Assembly: GCA_013374015.1 (NCBI GenBank)
Contig: BLLL01000014.1
Span: 1-38,338, forward strand
Reading direction: 5' to 3'
DNA length: 38,338 bases
Source of the DNA: Candidatus Desulfovibrio kirbyi
GTDB taxonomy: Bacteria; Desulfobacterota; Desulfovibrionia; Desulfovibrionales; Desulfovibrionaceae
Positions 8,260-15,431 of this stretch are shown in pieces. A program made the position numbers and the translations under genes. A model generated the notes under the pieces. It worked only from the letters and a program-made list of their open reading frames with translations, was not told where the DNA came from and did no database searches. The number at the start of each line of letters is the position of its first letter. Position 1 is the first letter of the stretch.

Positions 8260-9093
8260 CTACTCCGACCGGTGCTCGCCTGCAAGCGTTTTGTTCATGC
8301 TGCCCGTGCGGTAGCCCTGAAGATCAAGAGCGATGTAGACAAAGCCAAGTTCCTGAAAGCGGGCGCACATCCGTTGTCTGATCTCCGAATCTGACATGAG
8401 CGCAAAGCCTTTTTCATCAGCTTCAATACGCGCCAGTCTGCCCTGATCGTGGAAGCGTACCCGCACCTGGCGCATTCCCAAATCCAGCAGAAACTGTTCC
8501 GCGGCGTCAACTCGGCGCAGATGCCCGGCGTCGATGCGTTCCCCATAAGGAAAGCGGGACGCCAGACAGGCAAAAGACGGTTTGTCCCATGTTGCAAGAC
8601 CCATTGCCTTTGAAAGCGCGCGAATGTCGGCCTTTGTCAAACGCGCCTCGCGCAGGGGGCTGACGATGCCCAGTTCCGCGAGAGCCTGGAGACCGGGGCG
8701 ATAGTCTCCCTCATCGTCCAGATTGGAGGCTTCCACCGTCTGCCCAGCGTTCATTGATTCAGCCAGCGCCGTTATTTTGGCAAACAGACCTTTTTTGCAA
8801 AGATAGCACCGATTGGGCGGATTATCGGCAAAACCATCCACCGCAAGCTCCTCGGATTCCACAACAAAATGCCTGATTCCGTGGGCAGATGCAAAGCCGC
8901 GGGCGGCGTCAAGCTCACGCCGCGGAAAGCTCAGTGAACTGCCTGTTACAGCAATTACCCTATCCCCCAACGCATCTTGGGCGCTTTTCAGCAAAAATGA
9001 GGAATCCACGCCACCGGAAAAGGCCACAGCCACGCTGTCAAGGCTTTGCAGGCGTTCTTTCAGCCTGTTCTGTTTTTCAGTCACCGCGTTCAT
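8260..9093 (-). CDS. larE: ATP-dependent sacrificial sulfur transferase LarE
   Basis: This 277-residue PP-loop protein matches LarE, which donates its own cysteine sulfur to build the nickel-pincer nucleotide cofactor of lactate racemase and related LarA enzymes. The ATP-binding SGGVDSS is at residues 26-32. The sulfur-donating cysteine falls at C176 in PSFACLASRFPYGE, the same number as in Lactobacillus LarE. A CYLCKK motif at 96-101 is also typical. The start is the ATG at 9091-9093, which has an ideal AGGAGG site; a longer frame upstream lacks one. It lies 98 bp downstream of mnmA on the same strand and may share its transcript. larA, larB and larC are not in the window, so the recipient enzyme is unknown here. 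Confidence 0.92.
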   Translation of the reverse strand: MNAVTEKQNRLKERLQSLDSVAVAFSGGVDSSFLLKSAQDALGDRVIAVTGSSLSFPRRELDAARGFASAHGIRHFVVESEELAVDGFADNPPNRCYLCKKGLFAKITALAESMNAGQTVEASNLDDEGDYRPGLQALAELGIVSPLREARLTKADIRALSKAMGLATWDKPSFACLASRFPYGERIDAGHLRRVDAAEQFLLDLGMRQVRVRFHDQGRLARIEADEKGFALMSDSEIRQRMCARFQELGFVYIALDLQGYRTGSMNKTLAGEHRSE

Positions 9094-9191
9094 AGCACCT
9101 CCTACGGAAGCATTTTGGGAAAAAGCACAATTTTTCAAAAATCTAAGCCGCTTATCGCGGTGTACTGGCCTTGCAGGCAGTGAGAGCGGAT

Positions 9192-10280
9192 TTAATCCGC
9201 TCCAATGATTCCGCCGCCCACAAGTACATTGTCACAATACAGCACAAGGGATTGACCGGGAGCGACGCCGGCTTGCGGCTCGGCAAACGTCACAACACAG
9301 CGCTCCCCTGAAGCGTCTCCTGAAAGATCCACCGTAACCGGAACAAAATGCGGCGTTGAGCGCAGGCGCGCCATCAGGACACGGTCTGTCTGTTCCAGAG
9401 GAATATGTCGGCGCATATCTCCAATTATACAGGACAGTCGCAGGCTTTCCCCATACTCGCCCACGACAACTTCATTGCGTGATGGGTCTATCCGTAACAC
9501 ATACAGAGGAGTTTTCGCGGCAACGCCAAGTCCTTTTCTCTGCCCTGGCGTAAAACGCCAATATCCCATATGACTCCCAAGCACAGTGCCATCGACGGTG
9601 ACAATATTTCCCTGTTGCGGGCGTGCATTCACCAGTTCCGCATAGTCGCCGGCATAAAAATTCTGGCTGTCAGGCTTGTCGTGTACGGGCAGCCCACGCG
9701 CGGCGGCAAGCCTGCGCACTTCAGCCTTTTTCAGACAACCTAAGGGGAAAAGAGCGCGGTCGATCTGCTCCTGGGTCAGCCTGTACAGGAAATAGGACTG
9801 GTCCTTGCGCGTATCGCGCGCACAGAGCAAAACCTGTTTGCCGTAGCGCGCGACATATTCCGCCCGCGCATAGTGTCCTGTCGCGAACAGGTCGAACTCA
9901 AGCCCCGCTTCCTTGGCCAGTGCAGGAAGCAGGCCAAATTTTACCAGAGCATTGCAGCGTATGCAGGGGTTTGGGGTTTTACCCTCAAGATACGTCTTTC
10001 TGAAATACGCCAGCACCACATTCCTATACTGCTCCGCGCAGCCAAAAATATGATGGGCAATGCCCAGTTGCGCGGCCATATCCGCAGCCAGCGCAATGTC
10101 CTCTTCCTCTCCGCAGTCGTAACACCCCCCTGTTCTTCGTCCGGAAGCTTTCGGCCCGTCGTATACGGACATGGTGACGCCGGTTACGCGACAGCCCTGT
10201 TCCAGTAGCAGCAGTGCCGCCACAGCGGAATCCACGCCGCCCGAAAGACCTACCAGCGCATGTTTTCGGGAAGACGTCAT
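9192..10280 (-). CDS. mnmA: tRNA-specific 2-thiouridylase MnmA
   Basis: The 362-residue protein is MnmA, which thiolates U34 of the Lys, Glu and Gln tRNAs. The ATP pyrophosphatase loop LSGGVDS is at residues 12-18, and TPNPCIRCNALVKFG carries the catalytic cysteine C109. Two features are unusual against Escherichia coli MnmA. The residue three before the catalytic cysteine is also a cysteine (C106, giving CxxC). The second catalytic cysteine (C199 of E. coli, in the DSQ-x-x-C-F motif) is missing, because the segment reads KPDSQNFYAGDY. A further pair, C53 and C56 in GGCYDCGEE, could supply a ligand. The start chosen is the ATG at 10278-10280; a TTG seven codons upstream is possible but has no ribosome site. 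Larger-scale layout is otherwise normal, including the C-terminal beta-barrel. Confidence 0.93.
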   Translation of the reverse strand: MTSSRKHALVGLSGGVDSAVAALLLLEQGCRVTGVTMSVYDGPKASGRRTGGCYDCGEEEDIALAADMAAQLGIAHHIFGCAEQYRNVVLAYFRKTYLEGKTPNPCIRCNALVKFGLLPALAKEAGLEFDLFATGHYARAEYVARYGKQVLLCARDTRKDQSYFLYRLTQEQIDRALFPLGCLKKAEVRRLAAARGLPVHDKPDSQNFYAGDYAELVNARPQQGNIVTVDGTVLGSHMGYWRFTPGQRKGLGVAAKTPLYVLRIDPSRNEVVVGEYGESLRLSCIIGDMRRHIPLEQTDRVLMARLRSTPHFVPVTVDLSGDASGERCVVTFAEPQAGVAPGQSLVLYCDNVLVGGGIIGAD

Positions 10281-10287
10281 AAAAACT

Positions 10288-10446
10288 TCAATCCCGAGCA
10301 AAGGCGACGGCGTCGCGTATGAAGGCGTACAAAGAGGTGAATTTGCCCGCGCCTGATGGGCCGGTCAGCCAGAAAACCTTGGCACGAGTCTGCGCGGCTT
10401 CGCGCTGGTTGCGCTCCACAAGCCTTTGCGGCGCGACAATATGCAT
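10288..10446 (-). pseudogene. APS kinase (CysC-like) N-terminal stub
   Basis: A 52-codon frame starts at an ATG (10444-10446) with AAGGGG upstream. It reads MHIVAPQRLVERNQREAA, then VFWLTGPSGAGKFT and a few more residues before a stop. The layout, basic lead-in then WLTG-x-SGAGK, resembles adenylylsulfate kinase, which phosphorylates APS to PAPS. Only the Walker A region survives, and its GK-S-T has become GKFT; the APS-binding and lid regions are gone. mnmA begins 8 bp further along. I read it as a deleted gene. Other P-loop kinases cannot be excluded from so short a piece. Confidence 0.6.
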
Positions 10447-10456
10447 CAACAACCCC

Positions 10457-10485
10457 TTGTCTGTCAAACAGTTTTGCCGTAGTAT
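10457..10485 (+). promoter_or_regulatory. Possible promoter for the MoeB-rhodanese gene
   Basis: TTGTCT (10457-10462) and TAGTAT (10480-10485) are separated by 17 bp, ending 12 bp before the ATG at 10498. Each box matches the sigma-70 consensus in four of six positions. A start this close would leave almost no leader. Confidence 0.3.
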
Positions 10486-10497
10486 TATGGGTAGCGT

Positions 10498-11706
10498 ATG
10501 GATACCACAAACCGCGCGTTTGGCAAAGACGCAAAATTCCGACAGTCGCACGGGGGCGATTTGGGCAGAGAGGAGATATTCCGCTACAGCCGCCATCTCC
10601 TGTTGCCTGAAGTCGGCCATGGGGGACAGAAGAAACTGCGGCAAAGCCGTGTGCTTCTAGTGGGGGCCGGCGGGCTGGGATCGCCTCTGGGACTGTATCT
10701 GGCGGCGGCCGGCGTGGGCACGATCGGCATTATTGACAATGACGTTGTGGAAGAAAATAATCTGCAGCGACAGATCATCCACAGAACTGACGATATTGGC
10801 CGCCCGAAAACGGATTCCGCGAAAGACGGCATCCTGCGCCTCAACCCCCATGTCGCGACGCGTGTGTTCAACACCACCCTTTCAAGCGCCAACACCTTGG
10901 AAATATTTGAAAAGTTCGACATTATTGTGGACGGCTCGGACAACTTCCCCACCCGCTACCTGATCAACGACGCCTGCGCCCTGCTGGGCAAGCCGGACGT
11001 GTACGGCGCGGTGTATCGTTTTGAAGGGCAAGTCACAGTCTTTGACGCCAGACAGGGCTGTTGCCTGCGTTGCCTGATGCCGGAACCGCCCGGACCGGAG
11101 GAATCCCCCTCCTGCGGCGAAGGCGGTGTGCTTGGCGTGTTGCCGGGCATTGTGGGCGGCATACAGGCAACTGAAACCATAAAAATGATTTTGGGAACGC
11201 CTTCATCCCTCATCAACCGCCTGCTCACTTTTGACGCATGGGCCATGCGCTTTCATACGTTTGCGCTCAGCAAAAAAACAGACTGCCCCCTTTGCGGGAC
11301 GCATCCAAAAATTACAACACTCATCGACTATGAACGCTTCTGCGGTGCGCCTTCAATAACAGCGTGGCACGATGACGGGGCGGATGTCGAAACAATAAGC
11401 CCGCATGAGTTGAAACGCCTGCTGGACAGCGGGGCGGACATACAGGTGATTGACGTGCGCTTGCCGGCAGAATTTGTCGTCTGCAAGCTGTCCCGAGCCG
11501 TGCCTATCCCCATGAATCGCCTGTGTGCGCGCATGAGTGAACTGGATTCGGCAAGGGACACGGTTGTGGTATGCAAAGTGGGAGAAAGGAGTGCTACGGC
11601 TATTCAGATACTGCGTGAAGCGGGTTATGCGGGGCGGCTGTTCAATCTGCGCGGCGGGCTGAACGCTTGGGCCGCGGAGGTTGACCCTGACATGCCGCGG
11701 TATTAG
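10498..11706 (+). CDS. MoeB/ThiF-type adenylyltransferase fused to a rhodanese domain
   Basis: The 402-residue protein activates the C-terminal glycine of a small sulfur-carrier protein (MoaD, ThiS or similar) by adenylation and can then pass sulfur to it, like MoeZ and MOCS3. The E1-like domain opens with REEIFRYSRHLLLPEVG and has the nucleotide motif GAGGLGSP (56-63), D/N residues in DNDVVEENNLQRQ, zinc cysteines C189/C192 and C263/C266, and C206 in SPSCGEGG at the position of the E1 thiol. The rhodanese domain spans about 300-400, with active-site C359 in VVVCKVGERSA. The ATG at 10498 gives 23 residues before the conserved start; no strong ribosome site is seen. Neighbouring larE and mnmA also handle sulfur. 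Which carrier it serves cannot be told, since no moaD or thiS is in the window. Confidence 0.9.
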   Translation: MDTTNRAFGKDAKFRQSHGGDLGREEIFRYSRHLLLPEVGHGGQKKLRQSRVLLVGAGGLGSPLGLYLAAAGVGTIGIIDNDVVEENNLQRQIIHRTDDIGRPKTDSAKDGILRLNPHVATRVFNTTLSSANTLEIFEKFDIIVDGSDNFPTRYLINDACALLGKPDVYGAVYRFEGQVTVFDARQGCCLRCLMPEPPGPEESPSCGEGGVLGVLPGIVGGIQATETIKMILGTPSSLINRLLTFDAWAMRFHTFALSKKTDCPLCGTHPKITTLIDYERFCGAPSITAWHDDGADVETISPHELKRLLDSGADIQVIDVRLPAEFVVCKLSRAVPIPMNRLCARMSELDSARDTVVVCKVGERSATAIQILREAGYAGRLFNLRGGLNAWAAEVDPDMPRY

Positions 11707-11770
11707 ATAAGGAAATCAGCGAAGTCTCCCGTTTCAGCATAACGCCGCGTAAATAGGGTTTTTATACAAT

Positions 11771-11779
11771 GGGGGGGGG
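11771..11779 (+). repeat. G9 homopolymer at the start of the MFS transporter gene
   Basis: Nine G residues directly follow AT at 11769-11770, so the first G completes an ATG. In this version the ATG is out of frame with the transporter; loss of one G would put it in frame with no intervening stop. Confidence 0.85.
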
Positions 11780-11793
11780 CAGTCCACCATTGT

Positions 11794-13002
11794 TTGAGAG
11801 GCCTGCCCATTTTGAACAGAAAACACCACGCCGTAGCGCGCAAAAAAACACGCGACTTCCTCGCGTTGCTCTATGTCACATCGCTGACCTACGCCACCAT
11901 GTATTCGCCACAGCCCTTGCTGTCTACTATCCAGCGCGTCTTTCCCCAGCACACCTCCACCACCATAGCTCTTGTCATGACCCTGCCGCTCGGCCTGTTA
12001 AGTGTAGCGCCTCTTTTTTACGGCAGTTTTTTGAGCGTATGGAAAACGCGCACCGTGCTGCTGATCAGCGTGAGCGGCATGGCCCTGTCCGGATTCGGTC
12101 TGTTCCTGCATCATGATCTTGCCGGCATACTGACCTTCCGCCTGTTGCAAAGCATACTCATCCCCGCTGTCTTCACCTGCATCATGGCACATATTTCTTC
12201 GTGTTACTCGGGACAGGAATTGCAACGGGCGCTTGCGATCTATATCGGCGTGTCCATCATGGGCGGGCTGCTGGGACGAATCGGGGCGGGCGTCATCTCA
12301 AGCCTCATTGGGTGGCGCTATGTATTTCTGGTTTTTGCGCTTATGCAGGCAGTGGGTCTGTTTCTGCTGCGGCCTTTGCAAAACACGCAGCAAAGCCGCT
12401 TTACCCGCGTTTGCATACCGGAATTTCTCGCCATACTGAAAAAACCCATCGTTGCCCAGCTTCTTTTTATTGATGCCTGCGGTTTTTTTGTTTTTGCCGC
12501 AGTGGCCAACTACCTGCCTTTTCGCCTGTCGGCTATCAACACGAACATTTCGGACTGGATTATTTCCCTGATGTACGTCGGCTATGGCATAGGCGTCTTT
12601 CTGGCCTTCGGCTCCCGCCGTACCATCGCTCTGATGCGCGGGGAAACGCGGGCGATTTTTCTTGGCGTGTGTATCTATTTTTGCACGTTGCCGGGCTTTT
12701 GCACTGAATCGCTGTGGGGAACGGCGCTTATCATGTGCTGCGTCTGCATCGGACAGTTTATGGAACACAGCATCAGCCCGGGACTTATCAACCGCTCTGT
12801 GGACATGGACAAAGGCGCGGTGAACGGCCTGTACCTCTCTGTCTATTATCTTGGCGGCACACTGGGATCCTTTGTCCCGGGTTTGATTTACAGACAGTGG
12901 GGATGGAACGCCTTTATAGGCGTGCTCGCCTGCGTTCTGTTCGTTGCGGTTGTTATTTCCGCAAAACTGGCACGAACACACTCTGAAAAAGTCCCGGCAT
13001 GA
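11794..13002 (+). CDS. Major facilitator superfamily transporter
   Basis: This roughly 400-residue protein has about twelve hydrophobic segments and belongs to the major facilitator superfamily, resembling drug- or sugar-efflux members. The first helix begins around FLALLYVTSLTYATMYSPQP, and a typical loop follows in TRTVLLISVSGMALSGFG-like order. Its substrate cannot be deduced. The start is unclear. TTG at 11794 has no ribosome site, and TTG at 11812 has a GAGAGG about ten bases upstream. An ATG at 11769 would be used only if the adjoining G tract lost one base. The gene follows the MoeB-rhodanese gene by under 100 bp on the same strand. No internal frame damage is seen, and the stop is followed at once by a decayed dehydratase gene. 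Confidence 0.85.
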   Translation: MRGLPILNRKHHAVARKKTRDFLALLYVTSLTYATMYSPQPLLSTIQRVFPQHTSTTIALVMTLPLGLLSVAPLFYGSFLSVWKTRTVLLISVSGMALSGFGLFLHHDLAGILTFRLLQSILIPAVFTCIMAHISSCYSGQELQRALAIYIGVSIMGGLLGRIGAGVISSLIGWRYVFLVFALMQAVGLFLLRPLQNTQQSRFTRVCIPEFLAILKKPIVAQLLFIDACGFFVFAAVANYLPFRLSAINTNISDWIISLMYVGYGIGVFLAFGSRRTIALMRGETRAIFLGVCIYFCTLPGFCTESLWGTALIMCCVCIGQFMEHSISPGLINRSVDMDKGAVNGLYLSVYYLGGTLGSFVPGLIYRQWGWNAFIGVLACVLFVAVVISAKLARTHSEKVPA

Positions 13003-13006
13003 CACA

Positions 13007-13170
13007 ACCCTGATCGTCACCAGCGGCGCCGGTTTTATCGGCTCCGCCCTGATACGCCACACGCTTGCGACGAGCCGCTAGCCATTTACGGCAACGGCAC
13101 GCAGGTGCAGGACGGCTTTATGTTGACGACCACTTGCCTGAATTAAGGCAATCAAGGCGCATTTTCATCC
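13007..13170 (+). pseudogene. Remnant of nucleotide-sugar 4,6-dehydratase/epimerase
   Basis: One frame reads TLIVTSGAGFIGSALIRH, the NAD-binding start of dTDP-glucose 4,6-dehydratases, and then hits TAG at 13079. The next frame continues at once with AIYGNGTQVQDG, which in intact enzymes lies about 180 residues further on (the IYG-x-G-x-QVRD element), and a third frame gives YVDDH. So a large internal deletion and at least one frameshift have destroyed the gene. It once belonged to surface-sugar synthesis. No start codon or ribosome site is left that would make a useful product. Confidence 0.75.
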
Positions 13171-13225
13171 CTTGACGTGCGGTGCGCTATGGATATTATC
13201 GGGCGAACACTTCTGGAGATTCGCA

Positions 13226-14107
13226 ATGCGCATGCTGATACATTATTTTCAACCGTTGACGGACATATTTGACTATGTGCACCATGTCTGGGAGCGGCCC
13301 GTCACGCAACGCCGAGTCGCCCTGATTATTTTGTGGCTGTATTTGGCCGCTCTAGGCGGCATTGAACTGAACCGCATGGGCGTCCTGCCCCCCTGGCTTG
13401 CGGTCGTGACGCCCCTTGGGCATTTTTATGCCATTCATCTTGCCTTTACGTTTATTCTTGTCCTGGAAGTCATGGCGCTTATTCTGACCATTTCCAGTTC
13501 CATCGGGCGTTCGGTGGGCAAGCAGTTCGAGATACTGGCGCTTATTTTATTGCGCAACGCGTTCAAGGAACTCGGCGCTTTGCCGGAGCCTGTCACCGTG
13601 GCCGGCAATCTGGACCCGATTCTGCACATTATTGTTTCCGGCGCCGGCGCGTTGTTTATTTTTGCCTGTCTGTGCGTCTACAATCGCATTTTTCGCAGTC
13701 AGGGCTTCATTCATGCGCCGGATCTGCGCATGCGTTATGTAATGACCAAAAAACTGCTCGCGCTCTTTCTGTTTGTGATTTTCCTGGGTCTGGTTTCGCG
13801 CGATGTCTATCTTTTTTTCACCTGCGGCGGAGGGCAGGATTTTTTTGAAATCATTTATACCGTGCTGATTTTTGCCGACATCGCCCTTGTGCTCATTGCG
13901 CAGCGGTACATGCCCACGTTTCATGCTGTTTTTCGCAATTCTGGCTTTGTGATCGGCACACTTCTCATGCGGCTGTCGTTTTCCGCGGCAGTCCCCTGGG
14001 ATACCGTGGTCAGCTCCGTTGCAGCGCTTTACATACTGGCGCTGACCTGGGTGACAAACCATTTTATGAGTCATGCACGAGATTGGGACAAGGGCGGCAC
14101 GCCGTGA
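13226..14107 (+). CDS. Hypothetical polytopic membrane protein
   Basis: The 293-residue product has about eight hydrophobic helices, for example VALIILWLYLAALGGIEL, FYAIHLAFTFILVLEVMAL, ALFIFACLCVYN and LLALFLFVIFLGLVS, joined by short loops. Basic residues follow several helices. I do not recognise the family and will not assign a function. The start is the ATG at 13226, which has GGAG seven bases upstream; an earlier in-frame start at 13172 lacks a site and overlaps the dehydratase remnant. The frame is intact and is flanked by a pseudogene on one side and a convergent hypothetical gene on the other, so nothing in the context points to a job. Confidence 0.75.
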   Translation: MRMLIHYFQPLTDIFDYVHHVWERPVTQRRVALIILWLYLAALGGIELNRMGVLPPWLAVVTPLGHFYAIHLAFTFILVLEVMALILTISSSIGRSVGKQFEILALILLRNAFKELGALPEPVTVAGNLDPILHIIVSGAGALFIFACLCVYNRIFRSQGFIHAPDLRMRYVMTKKLLALFLFVIFLGLVSRDVYLFFTCGGGQDFFEIIYTVLIFADIALVLIAQRYMPTFHAVFRNSGFVIGTLLMRLSFSAAVPWDTVVSSVAALYILALTWVTNHFMSHARDWDKGGTP

Positions 14108-14159
14108 AGGTTGCCTGAAAACGCCGGATATTCTTGCAAGCCTGATCCCCGTTTAGGGT

Positions 14160-14177
14160 GAACATGAGAGAATGTTC
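14160..14177. other. Inverted repeat between convergent genes
   Basis: GAACAT and ATGTTC form a perfect 6-bp stem around GAGAGA. It lies between the ends of two convergent genes and is followed by a second hairpin, GGCGG-TTG-CCGCC (14179-14191). Neither has a T-run, so termination is only a possibility. Confidence 0.3.
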
Positions 14178-14553
14178 AGGCGGTTGCCGCCTTGACGATA
14201 TGTTCCACTTCAGAAAGTGTGGGCGGGTCTCCGTCCTGTATGCCGCAAAGACCGCGCACGGCCAGCATCAACAGGTCAAACTGAATGGCAATTTCAGAGG
14301 AGCCGTTGTAGATAATGCAGTTGTCGCCCTGCACGGAAAGGAGGTAGGCGTGACGGTTGTGCTCCTGTCCGCCCGATCGTATGATATAATATACCTGTTC
14401 GTTGTGGTCGGTTATATACAGCTTTTGACGTGTAACTATGCCGTATTTTTCATCAAACCAGGAACATTCTGAAAAAAGTCGTCCGAAAAACCGAAGGTCG
14501 TTGCCGTTGTCGTGTTTGAGGCAGATCTGTTCCATAGCGTTTTGTGTGCTCAT
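14176..14553 (-). CDS. Hypothetical protein, 125 residues
   Basis: This small soluble protein (MSTQNAMEQICLKHDNGNDL to LSEVEHIVKAATA) has an alternating strand pattern in its middle, with IVTRQKLYITDHNEQVYYII and later CIIYNGSSEIAIQFDLLMLA. It has no signal peptide and no membrane helix. I do not recognise a domain. Its ATG follows a purine-rich GGGGTAAGGGA that can serve as a ribosome site, and a promoter with a perfect -35 box lies about 60 bp upstream, so it is likely a real single-gene transcript. It converges on the membrane protein gene at 13226-14107. Confidence 0.65.
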   Translation of the reverse strand: MSTQNAMEQICLKHDNGNDLRFFGRLFSECSWFDEKYGIVTRQKLYITDHNEQVYYIIRSGGQEHNRHAYLLSVQGDNCIIYNGSSEIAIQFDLLMLAVRGLCGIQDGDPPTLSEVEHIVKAATA

Positions 14554-14613
14554 TCCCTTACCCCAAAGTGTCTGTCTGGCATATAAAACTGGAATTGTGC
14601 AAGACTGTAATAA

Positions 14614-14642
14614 AAATTAGCACTACCGGCTGCCTTTGTCAA
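14614..14642 (-). promoter_or_regulatory. Promoter candidate for the 125-residue hypothetical gene
   Basis: On the minus strand a perfect TTGACA (14637-14642) is followed after exactly 17 bp by TAATTT (14614-14619). This is about 60 bp before the start at 14553. The -10 match is weak, but the spacing and the AT-rich upstream tract favour it. Confidence 0.45.
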
Positions 14643-14721
14643 TAATCGCAGTCAAAAAACAGTAATATCGCATAAAAAATTTTGAATTTTTCTATAATAT
14701 ATTAAATATATTAAGTAATCA

Positions 14722-14730
14722 CCCCCCCCC
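14722..14730 (+). repeat. C9 homopolymer in an intergenic AT-rich stretch
   Basis: Nine C residues stand in an otherwise very AT-rich region. The tract is 23 bp downstream of the stop of the DUF721 gene and over 160 bp from the next start, so it alters no reading frame that I can see. Confidence 0.85.
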
Positions 14731-14753
14731 ATTTCCATTTTCGCATTGCGGTT

Positions 14754-15308
14754 TTAAATTTTTTTTGAAGAACAGCCCTTACCATTGATTGGGACGGCTT
14801 TTTTGGCGAAGCGCGCGTAGCAACGGGTTACTGGCGAGGCAGGGTCCATACTGTTGAGAAAAATACCTTTGACAACAGGGCGTTGCGCATCTGTCCGCGC
14901 ATTGATCTGTTCAGCCGTTTGTCTGCCGGATTCGTTGTGTGCGCACAGGGTTTTTTCGCCAAGGAGCAGGGATACGGAAATCTTGCGAAAACAAGATGTT
15001 TCCATAAACGCATTGACGCGTTCAAGCAGTTCAGCGGATTGCAGGTGCAGTTCCTGTGCGCTCATGGCGTCTTCAGCGGCCACAAGGAGGGCGTCTCTCC
15101 GCCTGCCCAAGGGCAGAGCAAGCGGCCCAAACTCCGGCCCAAGCACCATTGCCCAGTTGTTCCACAACTGCGCGAGGCGTTCTTTTTCCGGAGTGAGGCC
15201 AAGTGCCTGAAGCACGTTTGCCAGAATGTCGGCCGCATTTGATGCCCCCGCGGTGTAGGCGCGGGTTTCAAATCTGCGTCTGTGGCGTGAGGGTTTTGCG
15301 TACTGCAT
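14754..15308 (-). CDS. DUF721 (DciA-like) protein
   Basis: The product of about 184 residues carries a DUF721 region: ADILANVLQALGLTPEKERL, then LAQLWNNWAMVLGPEFGPLA, LGRRRDALLVAAEDAMSAQE and LLERVNAFM. DciA proteins of this family help load the replicative helicase in bacteria lacking DnaC; many members are uncharacterised, and the call here is by family resemblance. The C-terminal half is not conserved as far as I can tell and ends in a lysine-rich tail coded by an A8 run, where slippage could change the end. The start ATG at 15306-15308 is chosen because the basic RHRRRFETR region follows; a TTG 15 codons earlier is possible. No strong ribosome site is seen at either. It is divergent from ahcY. 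Confidence 0.65.
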   Translation of the reverse strand: MQYAKPSRHRRRFETRAYTAGASNAADILANVLQALGLTPEKERLAQLWNNWAMVLGPEFGPLALPLGRRRDALLVAAEDAMSAQELHLQSAELLERVNAFMETSCFRKISVSLLLGEKTLCAHNESGRQTAEQINARTDAQRPVVKGIFLNSMDPASPVTRCYARFAKKAVPINGKGCSSKKI

Positions 15309-15431
15309 AATTGACTTTGGGTGTCTGTGACTGATAGGTATACCCGTTTGCAAGATGAAAATATTTTATATGTGATGCGCAAGATGTGCAATAGATTAAT
15401 AACTGTGTGAAATAATTGATAAGGATGACAT

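Noticed and set aside
14160-14191. Two hairpins between convergent genes as intrinsic terminators
   Set aside because: Neither is followed by a T-run. I list one as an inverted repeat of unknown role and do not claim termination.
15309-15431. Possible S-adenosylhomocysteine riboswitch before ahcY
   Set aside because: The expected GC-rich pseudoknot elements are not there; the spacer is AT-rich and short.
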